Source: Deinococcus ficus
Lineage (GTDB): Bacteria > Deinococcota > Deinococci > Deinococcales > Deinococcaceae
Direction: 5' to 3'
Length of the DNA stretch: 64,000 bases
Assembly: GCF_003444775.1 (NCBI RefSeq)
Contig: NZ_CP021082.1
Span: 434,001 to 498,000, forward strand
The position numbers were made by a program, and so were the translations under genes. The notes under the pieces are model-generated. The model saw only the letters and a list, made by a program, of their open reading frames with translations. It was not told the DNA's origin and ran no database searches. Position 1 is the first letter of the stretch. Every line of letters starts with the position of its first letter. Shown here in pieces: positions 8,519 through 18,621 of the stretch.

Positions 8519-9723
8519 GCGGGCCCGCACGCCACGCCCGTGGCCCCCGGTACGCGGTGGACGGCCGCGCCCGACGTGGCGTCCTTCACCAGCAGGGTGT
8601 GGGCGGCGGCGGGCGGCGTGAAGCTGTTCTGCGGACCCAGGTCAGCCGGGCGGGGGTACGCCACGCTCAGGGCGACGTGCCGCGAGTCCGCCAGCCAGCA
8701 GGCGCTGTCAAGCACGGGGAGGGTGCCCGTCGGGGCGCCAGTGGCGACGAGCTCCCGCCGGGTCTTGCGGTCCAGGTCTGCCACCATCACCGACACGCTG
8801 ACCCGGGCACTGCTCTCCCCTCGATGCAGAAGGATCAGCAGCCGCCGCCCGTCGGGGGAGGGCAGGACCTCCTGCACGCTGCCGCTGAACACGCCCAGCC
8901 AGCCCAGGGCCTGCAGGCGGACCTCGTCCACGTCCACCTGGAAGATCACCGCGCTGGTCCGGCCGGCGCTGCCGACGCCGTACCCGGCGTTCGAGGCGAA
9001 GAACCCCCGCTGGCCGCCGCGCGTGACCTGCGGGGTGGTGACGGTCCAGTTCCGGCCTTCGGCCTGCTGGCGTGGGTCGAGGTCCCGCACGAAGGCGCGG
9101 ATCTCCGGTTGGGGCGCGGCCTTGAGCGCGCGTATCAGGTTGTCCGGGAGGCGGCGGCTGAACACCTCGGTGCCGGGCCGCGCGCCGGGGCCGTACAGCA
9201 GCACGCCCACGTCGTCCGGTGAGCGGATGGACCCCAGGGCCGCGGTGACGTCCCCGTCCGCGGAACTGCTCTGAAACCCGGCGGCCACGCCGGGGCTGAA
9301 GGTGCTGCGCGTGGCCAGGTTCCAGCCCACGGTGCCGTCGTCACCGCCTGCGATCAGCGTCTGCCCGCCGCTCCAGCGCAGCCAGCGCGCCCGCAGGCCC
9401 GTGGCGGCTTTGCCGGGTACCAGCGCCGACAGCGGCTCACTCCGGGTGTAGGGCGCCCGACTCAGCCAGGGCCGCAGAACGGGCACGCTCGGCGCGTGGA
9501 GTTTCACGCCGGCCGGCCCGGTCAGGAACGCCAGTGTGCCTCCCGGGGAGAAGCTGAGCAGCGCCGCGCCCTGGGCGTTCGGTACCGGGCGCGCAGTGAA
9601 CCCGGGCGGCCGCACCACCCAGGCCGCGCCGCCTTTCAGGTACGCGAAGGCGCCCGGGGCGGCCAGGGCGGCCGAACTGGCTGCCAGCAGCGTCAGGGTC
9701 AGGCCCAGGCGCCGCGCGGTCAT
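8515..9723 (-). CDS. Secreted beta-propeller-like protein
   Basis: 402 residues with a signal peptide (MTARRLGLTLTLLAASSAAL). The body has recurring strand patterns such as LSFSPGGTLAFL, WSGGQTLIAGGDDGTVGWN, LPSPDGRRLLILLH and LADSRHVALSV, as in WD40/TolB-type propellers. No catalytic motif is seen. It is coupled to the small membrane protein downstream, suggesting an envelope-associated pair. Confidence 0.62.
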   Translation of the reverse strand: MTARRLGLTLTLLAASSAALAAPGAFAYLKGGAAWVVRPPGFTARPVPNAQGAALLSFSPGGTLAFLTGPAGVKLHAPSVPVLRPWLSRAPYTRSEPLSALVPGKAATGLRARWLRWSGGQTLIAGGDDGTVGWNLATRSTFSPGVAAGFQSSSADGDVTAALGSIRSPDDVGVLLYGPGARPGTEVFSRRLPDNLIRALKAAPQPEIRAFVRDLDPRQQAEGRNWTVTTPQVTRGGQRGFFASNAGYGVGSAGRTSAVIFQVDVDEVRLQALGWLGVFSGSVQEVLPSPDGRRLLILLHRGESSARVSVSVMVADLDRKTRRELVATGAPTGTLPVLDSACWLADSRHVALSVAYPRPADLGPQNSFTPPAAAHTLLVKDATSGAAVHRVPGATGVACGPA

Positions 9724-10150
9724 GGCAGCCACACGCACGGGACCGGCCCCTGCGGCCAGGGGCCCGAGCCGCCCCCGGACTTGCGGACAGGCGAAGGAAA
9801 CTCCGCCCCCGGCGCGTGACCGGCCGGCCGGTCTGGCTGCGGTCCGGTCTGGCGGCCGGAGAAGGGGGGAGGGCAGGGGGTGTTCCGCGGGGCGCTCAAG
9901 GTCATGCCGGCAGGGTAGGCGGAGCAGGATGGTCGCAGCATGACGCGGCCCCCCGCGGTCCCGCCGGTGCGGCCAGGAGCGCCCCGGGACTGGAGGTGGT
10001 GCGCCCGGGGCAGGCGAGGAGCGCCGGGGCTCCGGCGCGCTGGCCCGCGTTCTGGGGTGAGGGGCGGATCGGCAACATCCTCCAGCCACCGGCCGCCCCT
10101 ACCGTTCTGGCATCAAGGCCGGCACCGAACTGGCCCCTGGAGGAACCATC
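9724..10150. other. Intergenic region between divergent genes
   Basis: 427 bp without a convincing gene. It must hold the promoter of the rightward gene at 10151; a TACCGT -10-like box lies at about 10099. The left half is C-rich on the plus strand. No repeat or RNA fold was recognised. Confidence 0.5.
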
Positions 10151-11149
10151 ATGCGAACCCAAGTGATCCTGTCCGCCCTGACCCTCGCCCTGTCCACCGC
10201 CGCCCTCGCTGGTCCCGCGGCCACCAAGCCCGCCCAGCCCGTCGTGATGGGCACCACCCAGCTGGCCGGGCAGACCGCCAAGCTCGGGCAGGCCCTCACC
10301 GTCGGCAAGCAGAGCCCGCTGAACTTCACTCTGCTCAGCGCCTCCTACAGCACGGGCCGGGTGTTGATCGGCACGACGCTGCTCACGCCGAAAGCCGAGG
10401 AGAAACTCCTCGTCCTGCGCTTCACCGCCCACAACCCCACAAAGCAGGACATCAACCTGTCCGGCCTGACCCTCACGGCCGTGGACGCCAAGGACGTCAA
10501 CCACGTCAGCTATAGCGCGTTCGTGCGTGCCGGCACGACCGAGGAGTACCGGGCGAACCTGAAGCCCGCGCAGAAGGTGGAGATCGTGTCCGTCGTCCGG
10601 GTGCCTGCCAGCGGCGTCATTCCCAAACTCATCGTGCAGCGCGGCGACGGTCCGGTCCTGCGCTACGACCTGCGCGGCGTCGCCAAGGCCGTCCCGGCGC
10701 CCTTCGCCGATCCCCGCGACGCCAGTGGCGCCACCGCACTGGCAGACGCCCCCGCGAAGCTCGGCAGCACCTACGCCATGGGCCGGTACGACATGACCTT
10801 CAAGGCTGTCACCTTCTCCAAGGACGAGATGCTCGGGCGCGCTGCCCCGGCCGGCAAACGCTACGTCCTGGTGGACGTCACCATGAAAAACGCCGGCCTT
10901 GACGCCGACAGCCCCTCGCACTACACCTTCGGGACCGAACTGGTGGACGCGGACGGCGAACCGGTCGAGTTCTGGGTGCTCGCCAAGGGCAGCCGCCCTG
11001 AGGAGGCCATCAACCGCGCCGTGAAACCCGGCGAGGAGTACAACGTGCGCCTCGTGTTCGTCGCCCCCGACGGCGTGGGCCTCGGAAAACTGACCGTGCG
11101 GGAGCAGGGCGGGCACGGCGTGGTCTTCGATGTCAGCAGCGTGAAGTAG
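10151..11149 (+). CDS. Secreted protein with two DUF4352-like (telokin-like) domains
   Basis: 332 residues with a signal peptide (MRTQVILSALTLALSTAALA). Two similar beta-sandwich modules are seen. The first contains EKLLVLRFTAHNPTKQDINL; the second contains GKRYVLVDVTMKNAGLDADS and PGEEYNVRLVFVAPDGV, the usual DUF4352 pattern of a conserved partner strand and a late surface strand. GGAGG lies 6 nt before the ATG. Such domains often sit in surface lipoproteins or interact with beta-lactamase-like proteins, and the next gene encodes one. Confidence 0.72.
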   Translation: MRTQVILSALTLALSTAALAGPAATKPAQPVVMGTTQLAGQTAKLGQALTVGKQSPLNFTLLSASYSTGRVLIGTTLLTPKAEEKLLVLRFTAHNPTKQDINLSGLTLTAVDAKDVNHVSYSAFVRAGTTEEYRANLKPAQKVEIVSVVRVPASGVIPKLIVQRGDGPVLRYDLRGVAKAVPAPFADPRDASGATALADAPAKLGSTYAMGRYDMTFKAVTFSKDEMLGRAAPAGKRYVLVDVTMKNAGLDADSPSHYTFGTELVDADGEPVEFWVLAKGSRPEEAINRAVKPGEEYNVRLVFVAPDGVGLGKLTVREQGGHGVVFDVSSVK

Positions 11150-11166
11150 CCGGCCCCTCCGGGTTG

Positions 11167-11201
11167 CGCGGGACCGCCTTCACCTGATGGGCGGTCCCGC
11201 G
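11167..11201 (+). terminator. 12-bp hairpin terminator
   Basis: CGCGGGACCGCC pairs perfectly with GGCGGTCCCGCG across an 11-nt loop, directly after the stop at 11149. No T-run. Confidence 0.6.
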
Positions 11202-11267
11202 GCCGCCTTGCCTCAGGCCAGGACGATCTGCGCCCCGCGGCGGCCGGGCCCCCTGGTAGGGTCAGGT

Positions 11268-12767
11268 ATGCGCCCCTGGACGACGGCCCTTCCTCTCCTG
11301 CTTCTCTCCGCCGCCGTGGCTCAGCCCGCCGAGACGCTTACCCCGGAAGCCGCCCTGACGCGTCTGCTCTCGGCCGCCGCACCCCGCGCGGAGTGGTTCG
11401 CGCCCGAATTCCTCGCGCAGGCGCCCCTCGACCTGGTGGCCGCTCAGCTGACGGGCATCCGGCAGGCGTACGGCGCTTTCCTCCGGCTGGACGCCCTGCA
11501 GGGCCGCCCGCTGGCGGTGTACGAGCGCGGCACGCTGATCGTCACGACCGCGGCCGTGGATGATCAGGGGCGTCTCACGACGTTCGGCGCGGTGCCCGGC
11601 CCGGCCCCGCAGGCGACCGGCCCGGCCGCGCCAGCCGCCGAGGTGGAGGCCGTCACGCAGGTCCTCACGCGGGTGTTCCAGCCGGCCACGGTGGACGCTG
11701 CCCTCTTCGCGCCCTCCTTCCTGGCGGCTGTCCCTGCCGCGCAACTGCAGGCGGACGTGGCCGCGATGCGCGCTCAGTTCGGTGGGTTCGTCCGGGTCGA
11801 CCTGACCGGCACGCGGCCCCAGGTGGTGTTCGAGCGCGGCGCGCTCACCGTCGGGGCGCTGCAACTCGACGAGCAGGGCCGTATCACCGCCTTGCAGGTG
11901 GCCCCGGCTGCCCCGGACGTGACGTTCGGGAGCCTGGACGAGGCCATGACCGCCTTCGGGGCCCTGCGGGGCCAGGTCAGCGTGCTGGTGCAGGATGTCC
12001 GCACCGGTCAGGCTGTGGCGGCGCTGCGCCCCGAGCGCTTCCTGGCAGTCGGCTCGACGTTCAAGCTCGCCATTCTCGCGGAGCTCGGCGCGCAGGTCGG
12101 CCGGGGCGAGCGCGCCTGGACCGACGAGGTCACCCTGACCGACGCGGACCGGAGCCTGCCCAGCGGCACGCTGCAAGACGCCCCGGCCGGCAGCCGCTAC
12201 GCCCTGCAGGACCTCGCGACCCGCATGATCCGGGACAGCGACAACACCGCCACGGACCTGCTCTTGCGGGTGGTGGGACGCGCCCGCGTGGAGGCCCGGC
12301 TGGGACAGGCCGTCATGCCGAGTACCCGCGAGGCGTTCGCGCTGAAAAATCCCGCGAACGTGGACCTGCTGCGCGCCTACCGCAGCGCCGGCCTGGACGG
12401 CGCGGCCCGCCGTGCGGTGCTCGCGCGGGCGGCCACGGCGCCACTGCCGGGCGCGGCCCTGTTCACGCGCGGGCCGGTGGCCCGGGACGTGGAGTGGTTC
12501 GAGAGCGCCTCGAACCTGTGCCGCCTGATGCAGGAGGTGGCCGGCCTGCCCGCCACGCAGATCAACCCGGGCGTGGCGAACCCCGCGGACTTCCAGGCGG
12601 TGAGTTACAAAGGCGGCAGTGAACCCGGCGTGCTGAACCTGACCACGCAGGTCACCACCCGCGCGGGACGCACGTACTGCGTGAGCGCCACCTGGAATGA
12701 CGCCAGGGCCCTGAACGACCAGCAGTTCATCGCTCTGTACGGCGGCGTGCTGGCGCTGCTGCGCTAG
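11268..12767 (+). CDS. Class A beta-lactamase-like serine hydrolase with two Cpe/LpqF-type N-terminal repeats
   Basis: 499 residues with a signal peptide (MRPWTTALPLLLLSAAVAQP). Two ~95-residue repeats follow, each opening with an Ala/Phe-rich helix (EWFAPEFLAQAP; ALFAPSFLAAVP) and closing 'YERGTLIV' / 'FERGALTV'. The C-terminal half is a class A beta-lactamase fold: nucleophile STFK (Ser263), SDN (324-326) and KGG (448) in place of KTG. The general base Glu of class A enzymes (ExxLN motif) is not visible, so true beta-lactam hydrolysis is doubtful; a cell-wall or ester hydrolase is more likely. The ATG at 11268 was chosen for the signal peptide. Confidence 0.78.
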   Translation: MRPWTTALPLLLLSAAVAQPAETLTPEAALTRLLSAAAPRAEWFAPEFLAQAPLDLVAAQLTGIRQAYGAFLRLDALQGRPLAVYERGTLIVTTAAVDDQGRLTTFGAVPGPAPQATGPAAPAAEVEAVTQVLTRVFQPATVDAALFAPSFLAAVPAAQLQADVAAMRAQFGGFVRVDLTGTRPQVVFERGALTVGALQLDEQGRITALQVAPAAPDVTFGSLDEAMTAFGALRGQVSVLVQDVRTGQAVAALRPERFLAVGSTFKLAILAELGAQVGRGERAWTDEVTLTDADRSLPSGTLQDAPAGSRYALQDLATRMIRDSDNTATDLLLRVVGRARVEARLGQAVMPSTREAFALKNPANVDLLRAYRSAGLDGAARRAVLARAATAPLPGAALFTRGPVARDVEWFESASNLCRLMQEVAGLPATQINPGVANPADFQAVSYKGGSEPGVLNLTTQVTTRAGRTYCVSATWNDARALNDQQFIALYGGVLALLR

Positions 12768-12784
12768 GGCGCAGTGCAGTTCAA

Positions 12785-12807
12785 AGCCCCACGGCTGAGG
12801 TGGGGCT
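12785..12807. terminator. Hairpin terminator
   Basis: AGCCCCAC / GTGGGGCT with a 7-nt loop, right after the stop at 12767. A second overlapping hairpin uses GCTGCCCG / CGGGCAGC. Confidence 0.55.
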
Positions 12808-12926
12808 GCCCGGCCGCCTTCACTCGGGCAGCCTGTGTTGTGGGGTGAGCACATGGTAGAGCCTGCTGGTCACAACCGCGTCCGCCTTTCGGCGGAGGGC
12901 CCCCGGCGATGCCCTGTGCGGGCTGG

Positions 12927-14816
12927 TCAGGGCGCCGGGTCGGCCGTGACCGGCGTGCGCGGGAACGCGACGCAGAACGTGGCGCCGCCGCCCGGCACCC
13001 CGTCGGCCCAGACCCGGCCGCCGTGGCGGTGCATGATCCGCTGCACGGTGGCCAGCCCCACCCCGGTGCCCTCGAACCCGTCGGCCGGGTTGAGCCGCTG
13101 GAACACCCCGAAGAGCTTGCCGGCCCAGCGGGGATCGAAGCCCACGCCGTTGTCGGCGACTTTCACGACGACCTCGGTGGAGGTCTGCTCAGCCTGCACT
13201 TCGATGCGGGCCTCGGCGCGGTCCCGGGTGTACTTCACGGCGTTTCCGACCAGGTTCTCGAACACCTGCCGGATCAGGCGTTCGTCGCCCTGAACGACCG
13301 GGAGCGCCCCGACCATCCACTGTACCTGCCGCGGCCCGATGTCCGGCGCCTGGCCCTCAATCACCTTCTGCATCAGGGGGCCCAGGTCCACGGGCCGGAA
13401 ATCCAGGTCCATGCTGGTGACCCGTGCGAGATCCAGGAGGCCCTGGGTCAGCTCGTCCATGCGGCTGGCTGCCTCCTGGATCTGCTGGAGCAGCTGCAGG
13501 GCGCGGGGATCGGCATCCCCCAGGCGGCGCTGCAGCAGATCGGCGAAGCTGCGCACATGCCGGACCGGGGTGCGCAGGTCATGGGACGCCGTGTACGTGA
13601 AGGCCTCCATGTTGGCGTTGGCCATCGCCAGGGCCTGGGTGCGCTCCTCGACGCGGCGTTCGAGCTGGGCATTGAGGTCCGTGACGGCCTGCTGCGCCCG
13701 CCTTCGCTCCGCGAGTTCGTCCTGCAGGGTGGCGTAGAGGTGGGCGTTTTCCACGGCCAGCGCCGCACGGCGCGCCACGTCCTGCACCACCGCGAGGTCC
13801 GCCTCGCTGAACGTGCGGGTGGCGTCGCTGGTCGCCAGGCTCAGCACCCCGGCGGTGCGGCCGTGGGCGGTCAGGGGAACGTGCAGCATGGAGTGAATCT
13901 GCAGCGCCCGGACCGAACGGAGGTACGCTTCGTCCGCGCCCGCGGCACGCAGCAGCTCCTCGGTCACGGCCGGAACGAGTTGCGGCGTGCCGCTGCGGTA
14001 GACCTCGCCCAGGCCGCCTGAGGCCTCGATCACGACCGGGTAGTGGTCCGTGAACTGCCGGACCAGCGGCACGCGGGCCGGGTCCTCGTGCGCCACGGCC
14101 ACCGGCACCAGCTGCGTCCCCCGGGGAAGGAACACGGCGCACCAGTCCGCCAGTCGGGGTACGGCCAGCCGCGTCAGGGCGTCCAGGGTGGCCTGCAGGT
14201 CCAGTGAGGTGGTCAGCGTCTGGGTCGCGGCGGCGAGAAAGGCGAACTGCTCCTGCAGCGCTTCGGCCTGCTCGCGGGCCCGACGTTCCTGGTGCAGCGC
14301 CCCGCTGCGCTGCAGGGCCTGCGCGCACTGCGCGGCCAGCACCCGCAGGAACACGCGTTCATACGCCGTGAACGAGCGGGCCTGCGCGAACGACAGGACC
14401 AGCACGCCCAGCGCCTCGTCCCCCACCACCAGGGGCAGGTCCACGACGCTGCCGTGAAAGTTCTGGATGTGCGGCACGAGGTCCGGGTAGTCCTGGCGGG
14501 CCTGCTCCAGGCTTTCGAGGAACAGCGCCTCCCGGCGGGTAAACGCGATCACGAAGGGAAACTGGGCGGTGAGGGGCACGGATTTCAGGAAGGCGACGGC
14601 TTCCGGTGCGTAGGCATACGACCCGGCGAAGGTGAGCTCCGTGCGGGACGGGGAGAGCAGGGACATGAAGCCCCCGTCGGCACCAATGGCCCGGATGCCC
14701 TCATGGATGACGGCGTGCGCGACGTCCTGCGGCCGGTCCGTCTGACCGAGGCGCTGGACGAACCGGAGCCAGTCCTGAATCTTCTCCTCGGTGCTGAGCG
14801 GCATGGACCCGCCCAT
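12927..14816 (-). CDS. GAF-GAF sensor histidine kinase
   Basis: 629 residues, apparently soluble. GAF1 covers about 20-175 and GAF2 about 210-385, then a coiled linker (AELRRR-like, RVEERTQALAMANANMEA). The HisKA box YTASHDLRTPVRHV has its phospho-His near 415. The HATPase carries an N box (ENLVGNAVKYTR), G1 (VADNGVGFD) and G2 (GTGVGLATV). Such phytochrome-like kinases sense small ligands or redox through GAF domains. No response regulator is adjacent. The start could be ATG 14816 or 14804; neither has a strong ribosome site. It follows arsB on the same strand with a 90-bp gap. Confidence 0.85.
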   Translation of the reverse strand: MGGSMPLSTEEKIQDWLRFVQRLGQTDRPQDVAHAVIHEGIRAIGADGGFMSLLSPSRTELTFAGSYAYAPEAVAFLKSVPLTAQFPFVIAFTRREALFLESLEQARQDYPDLVPHIQNFHGSVVDLPLVVGDEALGVLVLSFAQARSFTAYERVFLRVLAAQCAQALQRSGALHQERRAREQAEALQEQFAFLAAATQTLTTSLDLQATLDALTRLAVPRLADWCAVFLPRGTQLVPVAVAHEDPARVPLVRQFTDHYPVVIEASGGLGEVYRSGTPQLVPAVTEELLRAAGADEAYLRSVRALQIHSMLHVPLTAHGRTAGVLSLATSDATRTFSEADLAVVQDVARRAALAVENAHLYATLQDELAERRRAQQAVTDLNAQLERRVEERTQALAMANANMEAFTYTASHDLRTPVRHVRSFADLLQRRLGDADPRALQLLQQIQEAASRMDELTQGLLDLARVTSMDLDFRPVDLGPLMQKVIEGQAPDIGPRQVQWMVGALPVVQGDERLIRQVFENLVGNAVKYTRDRAEARIEVQAEQTSTEVVVKVADNGVGFDPRWAGKLFGVFQRLNPADGFEGTGVGLATVQRIMHRHGGRVWADGVPGGGATFCVAFPRTPVTADPAP

Positions 14817-14905
14817 TGTGGCAGATCCGGTGCCGACATGCCCGGCCACGCCAGCGCCCGGTGGTGTTTCCTCACCGTCCGGGATCTGGGCGCGACCTCC
14901 CGCGC

Positions 14906-16207
<1,302 letters not shown>

Positions 16208-16684
16208 TTACTGGGCCGTGACCGCGGGGCTGTCTTCGTAGGTGGGGGGCACGGGGCGGCCTTCTTTGAGGGCCAGCGCGAAGGCGTCGAACTGTCCGCG
16301 CAGCTGGTCACGGACCTGGCGCCAGCGGTCGAGGCTGCCGCCCGAGGGATCCAGGAACGGGTAGTGTCGCCGTTCCGTCCTGCCGGGGTAGACCGGGCAG
16401 GCTTCGGCGGCGCTGTCGCAGACGGTGATGACGTAGTCGAAGTTCTGGGCGTCCGGGACGTCCCAAAGGGTCTTGCTGGTGTGGTGGTCGAGGTTCAGGC
16501 CCAGTTCGGCGATGACGGTTCTGGCACCGTCCTTGACCTGGGTGGCTTCGGTGCCGGCGGAGTGGACGTCGAGTTTGAGGTCGAGCCGCCGGGCGGCGTC
16601 GCGGAGAAGGGCTTCGGCCATCTGGGATCGGGCGCTGTTGTGCGTGCACAGGATCAGGACCCGGGTCGGATGAGGGGCAGGCAT
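16208..16684 (-). CDS. arsC: Thioredoxin-dependent arsenate reductase ArsC
   Basis: 158 residues of the low-molecular-weight phosphatase fold. The catalytic loop CTHNSARS starts at Cys13, and the redox pair sits in CDSAAEAC, so all three Cys used by pI258-type ArsC are present. LDPSGG supplies the general-acid Asp. The ATG at 16684 was preferred over one at 16705 because a leaderless promoter (TTGACA, 16-bp spacer, TATGAT, 6 nt) ends exactly there. It is the first gene of the arsC-arsB unit. Confidence 0.92.
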   Translation of the reverse strand: MPAPHPTRVLILCTHNSARSQMAEALLRDAARRLDLKLDVHSAGTEATQVKDGARTVIAELGLNLDHHTSKTLWDVPDAQNFDYVITVCDSAAEACPVYPGRTERRHYPFLDPSGGSLDRWRQVRDQLRGQFDAFALALKEGRPVPPTYEDSPAVTAQ

Positions 16685-16718
16685 GCCCAGATCATATAGA
16701 TACATCTTAATCTGTCAA
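16685..16718 (-). promoter_or_regulatory. Leaderless arsCB promoter with ArsR-type operator
   Basis: On the minus strand TTGACA (16713-16718), a 16-bp spacer and TATGAT (16691-16696) end 6 nt before the arsC ATG. The palindrome AGATGTATCT (16698-16707) sits between the two boxes, where an ArsR/SmtB repressor would block polymerase. The promoter is seen; the repressor identity is inferred. Confidence 0.78.
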
Positions 16719-16877
16719 TCCGTCGGCCGCTGTAGGGCCCGGTCCTTCCCTCAGAAGTCAAGCGGAAGTTCCGTGCGGGGGAGGCGGGGACGATCAACAG
16801 ACCTGATACACGCGTGCAATGTATGTCCGGAAGGTCCCTCTGTGCCGATGTCACCCTGAGCCAGGCCAAGACGAACC

Positions 16878-16955
16878 GTTGCTCGAGACAATGGTTGGTA
16901 TTGACAACCATATGGCGTCGCTGTACGCTCTTGCCATGAACGTTGCTCAAGACAA
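16878..16955 (+). promoter_or_regulatory. Leaderless marR promoter with palindromic operator and flanking repeats
   Basis: TTGACA (16901-16906), a 17-bp spacer and TACGCT (16924-16929) end 6 nt before the ATG at 16936. The palindrome ATGGTTG-N7-CAACCAT (16891-16911) covers the -35 box, a classic autorepressor position. A 14-bp near-repeat, GTTGCTC(G/A)AGACAA, occurs at 16878-16891 and again inside the coding start at 16942-16955. Confidence 0.75.
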
Positions 16956-17433
16956 CGAAATCGGCGCGCCGCTTCAGACCGGCGATCTGCTGCGGACCAT
17001 CACCCGCCTGTTCACCGAACTCCAGACGCTCAGCTTCGCCTGCTGTGACGTCCAGTCCGCCACGCAGTGCACCATCCTCACCACCCTCTCCCGCGAAGGC
17101 GACCAGACCCTCACCGCGCTGACCCGCCGCCTGAACCTCGACAAGGCCTGGCTCAGCCGCACCACCGACCAGATGGCCGAGGACGGCCTGCTCGTCAAGG
17201 CGCCTCACCCCAACGATCGGCGCGCGCTGCTGCTGCACCTCACCGACGCCGGCACCCAGGCCGCCCACGCCCTCGACACCCAGCTCAACGCCCAGGCGCA
17301 GCGCGTTCTGGACCGCCTGCCCGCCAGGGACCGCGCCCAGACCGTCCGGCTGCTCGAACACCTGCGCGCCGCGCTGGACGCCGAACTGCAGACCGAGACG
17401 TGCTGCACCCCCGCCCCGAGCGCCCCGCAGTAA
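16936..17433 (+). CDS. Cys-rich MarR-family regulator, probably arsenic-responsive
   Basis: 165 residues with a MarR winged helix: LTALTRRLNLDKAWLSRTTDQM as recognition region and PHPNDRRALLLHLT as wing. The N-terminal helix carries ACCDVQSATQC, a Cys-Cys plus Cys set that could hold As(III); a second pair, ETCC, is near the C-terminus. MarR proteins of this Cys type are found next to ArsN2-like acetyltransferases, and one follows here. The leaderless promoter fixes the ATG at 16936. Palindromic DNA over its own -35 box suggests autorepression. The arsenic sensing itself is inferred. Confidence 0.82.
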   Translation: MNVAQDNEIGAPLQTGDLLRTITRLFTELQTLSFACCDVQSATQCTILTTLSREGDQTLTALTRRLNLDKAWLSRTTDQMAEDGLLVKAPHPNDRRALLLHLTDAGTQAAHALDTQLNAQAQRVLDRLPARDRAQTVRLLEHLRAALDAELQTETCCTPAPSAPQ

Positions 17434-17448
17434 CCACAGGAGAACCCC

Positions 17449-17622
17449 ATGAACCTGCACCAGCTTCACTTCACCGGCCTTGACCGCCACGCCGCCCTGC
17501 TCCGCGCCGCCGACGCCGCCCGCCTGGCCCACGCCACCCGTCCCCAGCCCGAGCGCCTGACCGGTTCGCCCTGGCGGCGCGCCCCGGCCGCCCCCGCCCC
17601 CACGCCCTGCCCCACCTGCTGA
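17449..17622 (+). CDS. 57-residue Cys-tailed peptide in the arsenic operon
   Basis: The ATG at 17449 has AGGAG 6 nt upstream and lies 15 bp after the marR stop; the next gene starts 9 bp after its TGA with its own GAGGAG. The product is rich in Ala, His and Arg (MNLHQLHFTGLDRHAALL...) and ends PCPTC, a CxxC tail. Translation signals on both sides and the operon position support a real small gene. Function unknown; a metal(loid)-binding or regulatory peptide is a guess. Confidence 0.55.
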   Translation: MNLHQLHFTGLDRHAALLRAADAARLAHATRPQPERLTGSPWRRAPAAPAPTPCPTC

Positions 17623-17631
17623 GGAGCCCAC

Positions 17632-18621
17632 ATGACGACCCTCTCCACCCACCTGGCCGAGCCCCGCGATCTTCCGGCCATGCAGGCCTTCCTGCAGGCC
17701 CTGCACCTGCCCACCGCAGGACTGCACGCCGCATCCCGCAGCGGTTACCTGCTCGTCAGGGACGCCGGCATCCTGATCGGCCTCGCGGGGCTGGAAGTGC
17801 ACGGGAGCGTGGGCCTGCTGCGCTCGGTGGCCGTCGATCCCCGCTACCGGTCCCGTGGCCTCGCCGCGCAACTCGTCACGCAGGCCATCGGGTATGCGCG
17901 GCAGTTTCACCTCACCGACCTCTACCTGCTGACCACCACCGCGCAGTCCTACTTTCCGCGTTTCGGATTCGTCGCCGTACCCCGCTCGGCCGCCCCGGCC
18001 GCCCTGCACGCTTCCGAAGAACTGCAGGGTGCCTGTCCTGCTTCGGCCATCCTGATGCACCTGTCCCTGGAGACTCCCATGACCCAGACGGCCCAGCCTG
18101 AGCTTCACCGCACCGGACCCTTTCTTGCCGCCCTCCGGGACCTGCCCGCCCTGCCCCTGGAGTTTCGTCTGGACGGGGAGCCGCTCGTCCCGGCCGGGTA
18201 CCACGTGACCGAGGTCAAGGCCGTGAGCATCGAGTCCATGGACTGCGGCGGGCGAGCGAACGCCTGGCGTGAAACGGTCATTCAATTGATGGACGGCACA
18301 GCGGCCGAGGCCGAGCGCGGCTTCATGACCACGCAGAAGTTCCTGGGCATCTACGACCGCGTGGCGGCCCGCGTGCCCGTTCACGCCGGCGCGGAGGTGC
18401 GCGTCGAGTACGGCAACGTGCGCACCCCTGCCCTTCAGTTTCACGTGAACGCCGTGAACGTGCAGGCGGAGCGCGTGATCGTCGATCTGCGTCGCCCCGG
18501 GGTGATGTGCAAGGCCTCAGGCGCCTCCAGCAGCGCCGGCGAGTGCTGCGGCCCCAGTGAACCCAGGGGCGTTGCCCTGGGGGTGCTCCCAGCGTCGGCC
18601 GAACCTCTACCGCTCGCCTGA
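17632..18621 (+). CDS. arsN2: Fusion of ArsN2-like GNAT acetyltransferase and DUF6428 domain
   Basis: 329 residues. Residues 1-145 are a GNAT acetyltransferase: acetyl-CoA loop [17 protein letters not shown], then [17 protein letters not shown] and the ArsN2-like tail CPASAILM. From about residue 152 ([19 protein letters not shown]) the chain matches the DUF6428 family of ars operons: [29 protein letters not shown] and the late Cys residues CKASG and ECCGPS. These are normally separate neighbouring proteins. ArsN-type enzymes acetylate arsenicals or related toxins. The fusion shows no stop or frameshift between the parts. The stop overlaps the next ATG (TGATG). Confidence 0.82.
   Translation: MTTLSTHLAEPRDLPAMQAFLQALHLPTAGLHAASRSGYLLVRDAGILIGLAGLEVHGSVGLLRSVAVDPRYRSRGLAAQLVTQAIGYARQFHLTDLYLLTTTAQSYFPRFGFVAVPRSAAPAALHASEELQGACPASAILMHLSLETPMTQTAQPELHRTGPFLAALRDLPALPLEFRLDGEPLVPAGYHVTEVKAVSIESMDCGGRANAWRETVIQLMDGTAAEAERGFMTTQKFLGIYDRVAARVPVHAGAEVRVEYGNVRTPALQFHVNAVNVQAERVIVDLRRPGVMCKASGASSSAGECCGPSEPRGVALGVLPASAEPLPLA

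Noticed and set aside
16706..18444. Leftward open frame of ~590 codons across the marR-arsN2 region
   Set aside because: It is antisense to clear MarR and GNAT genes and Gly/Gln-rich without motifs.
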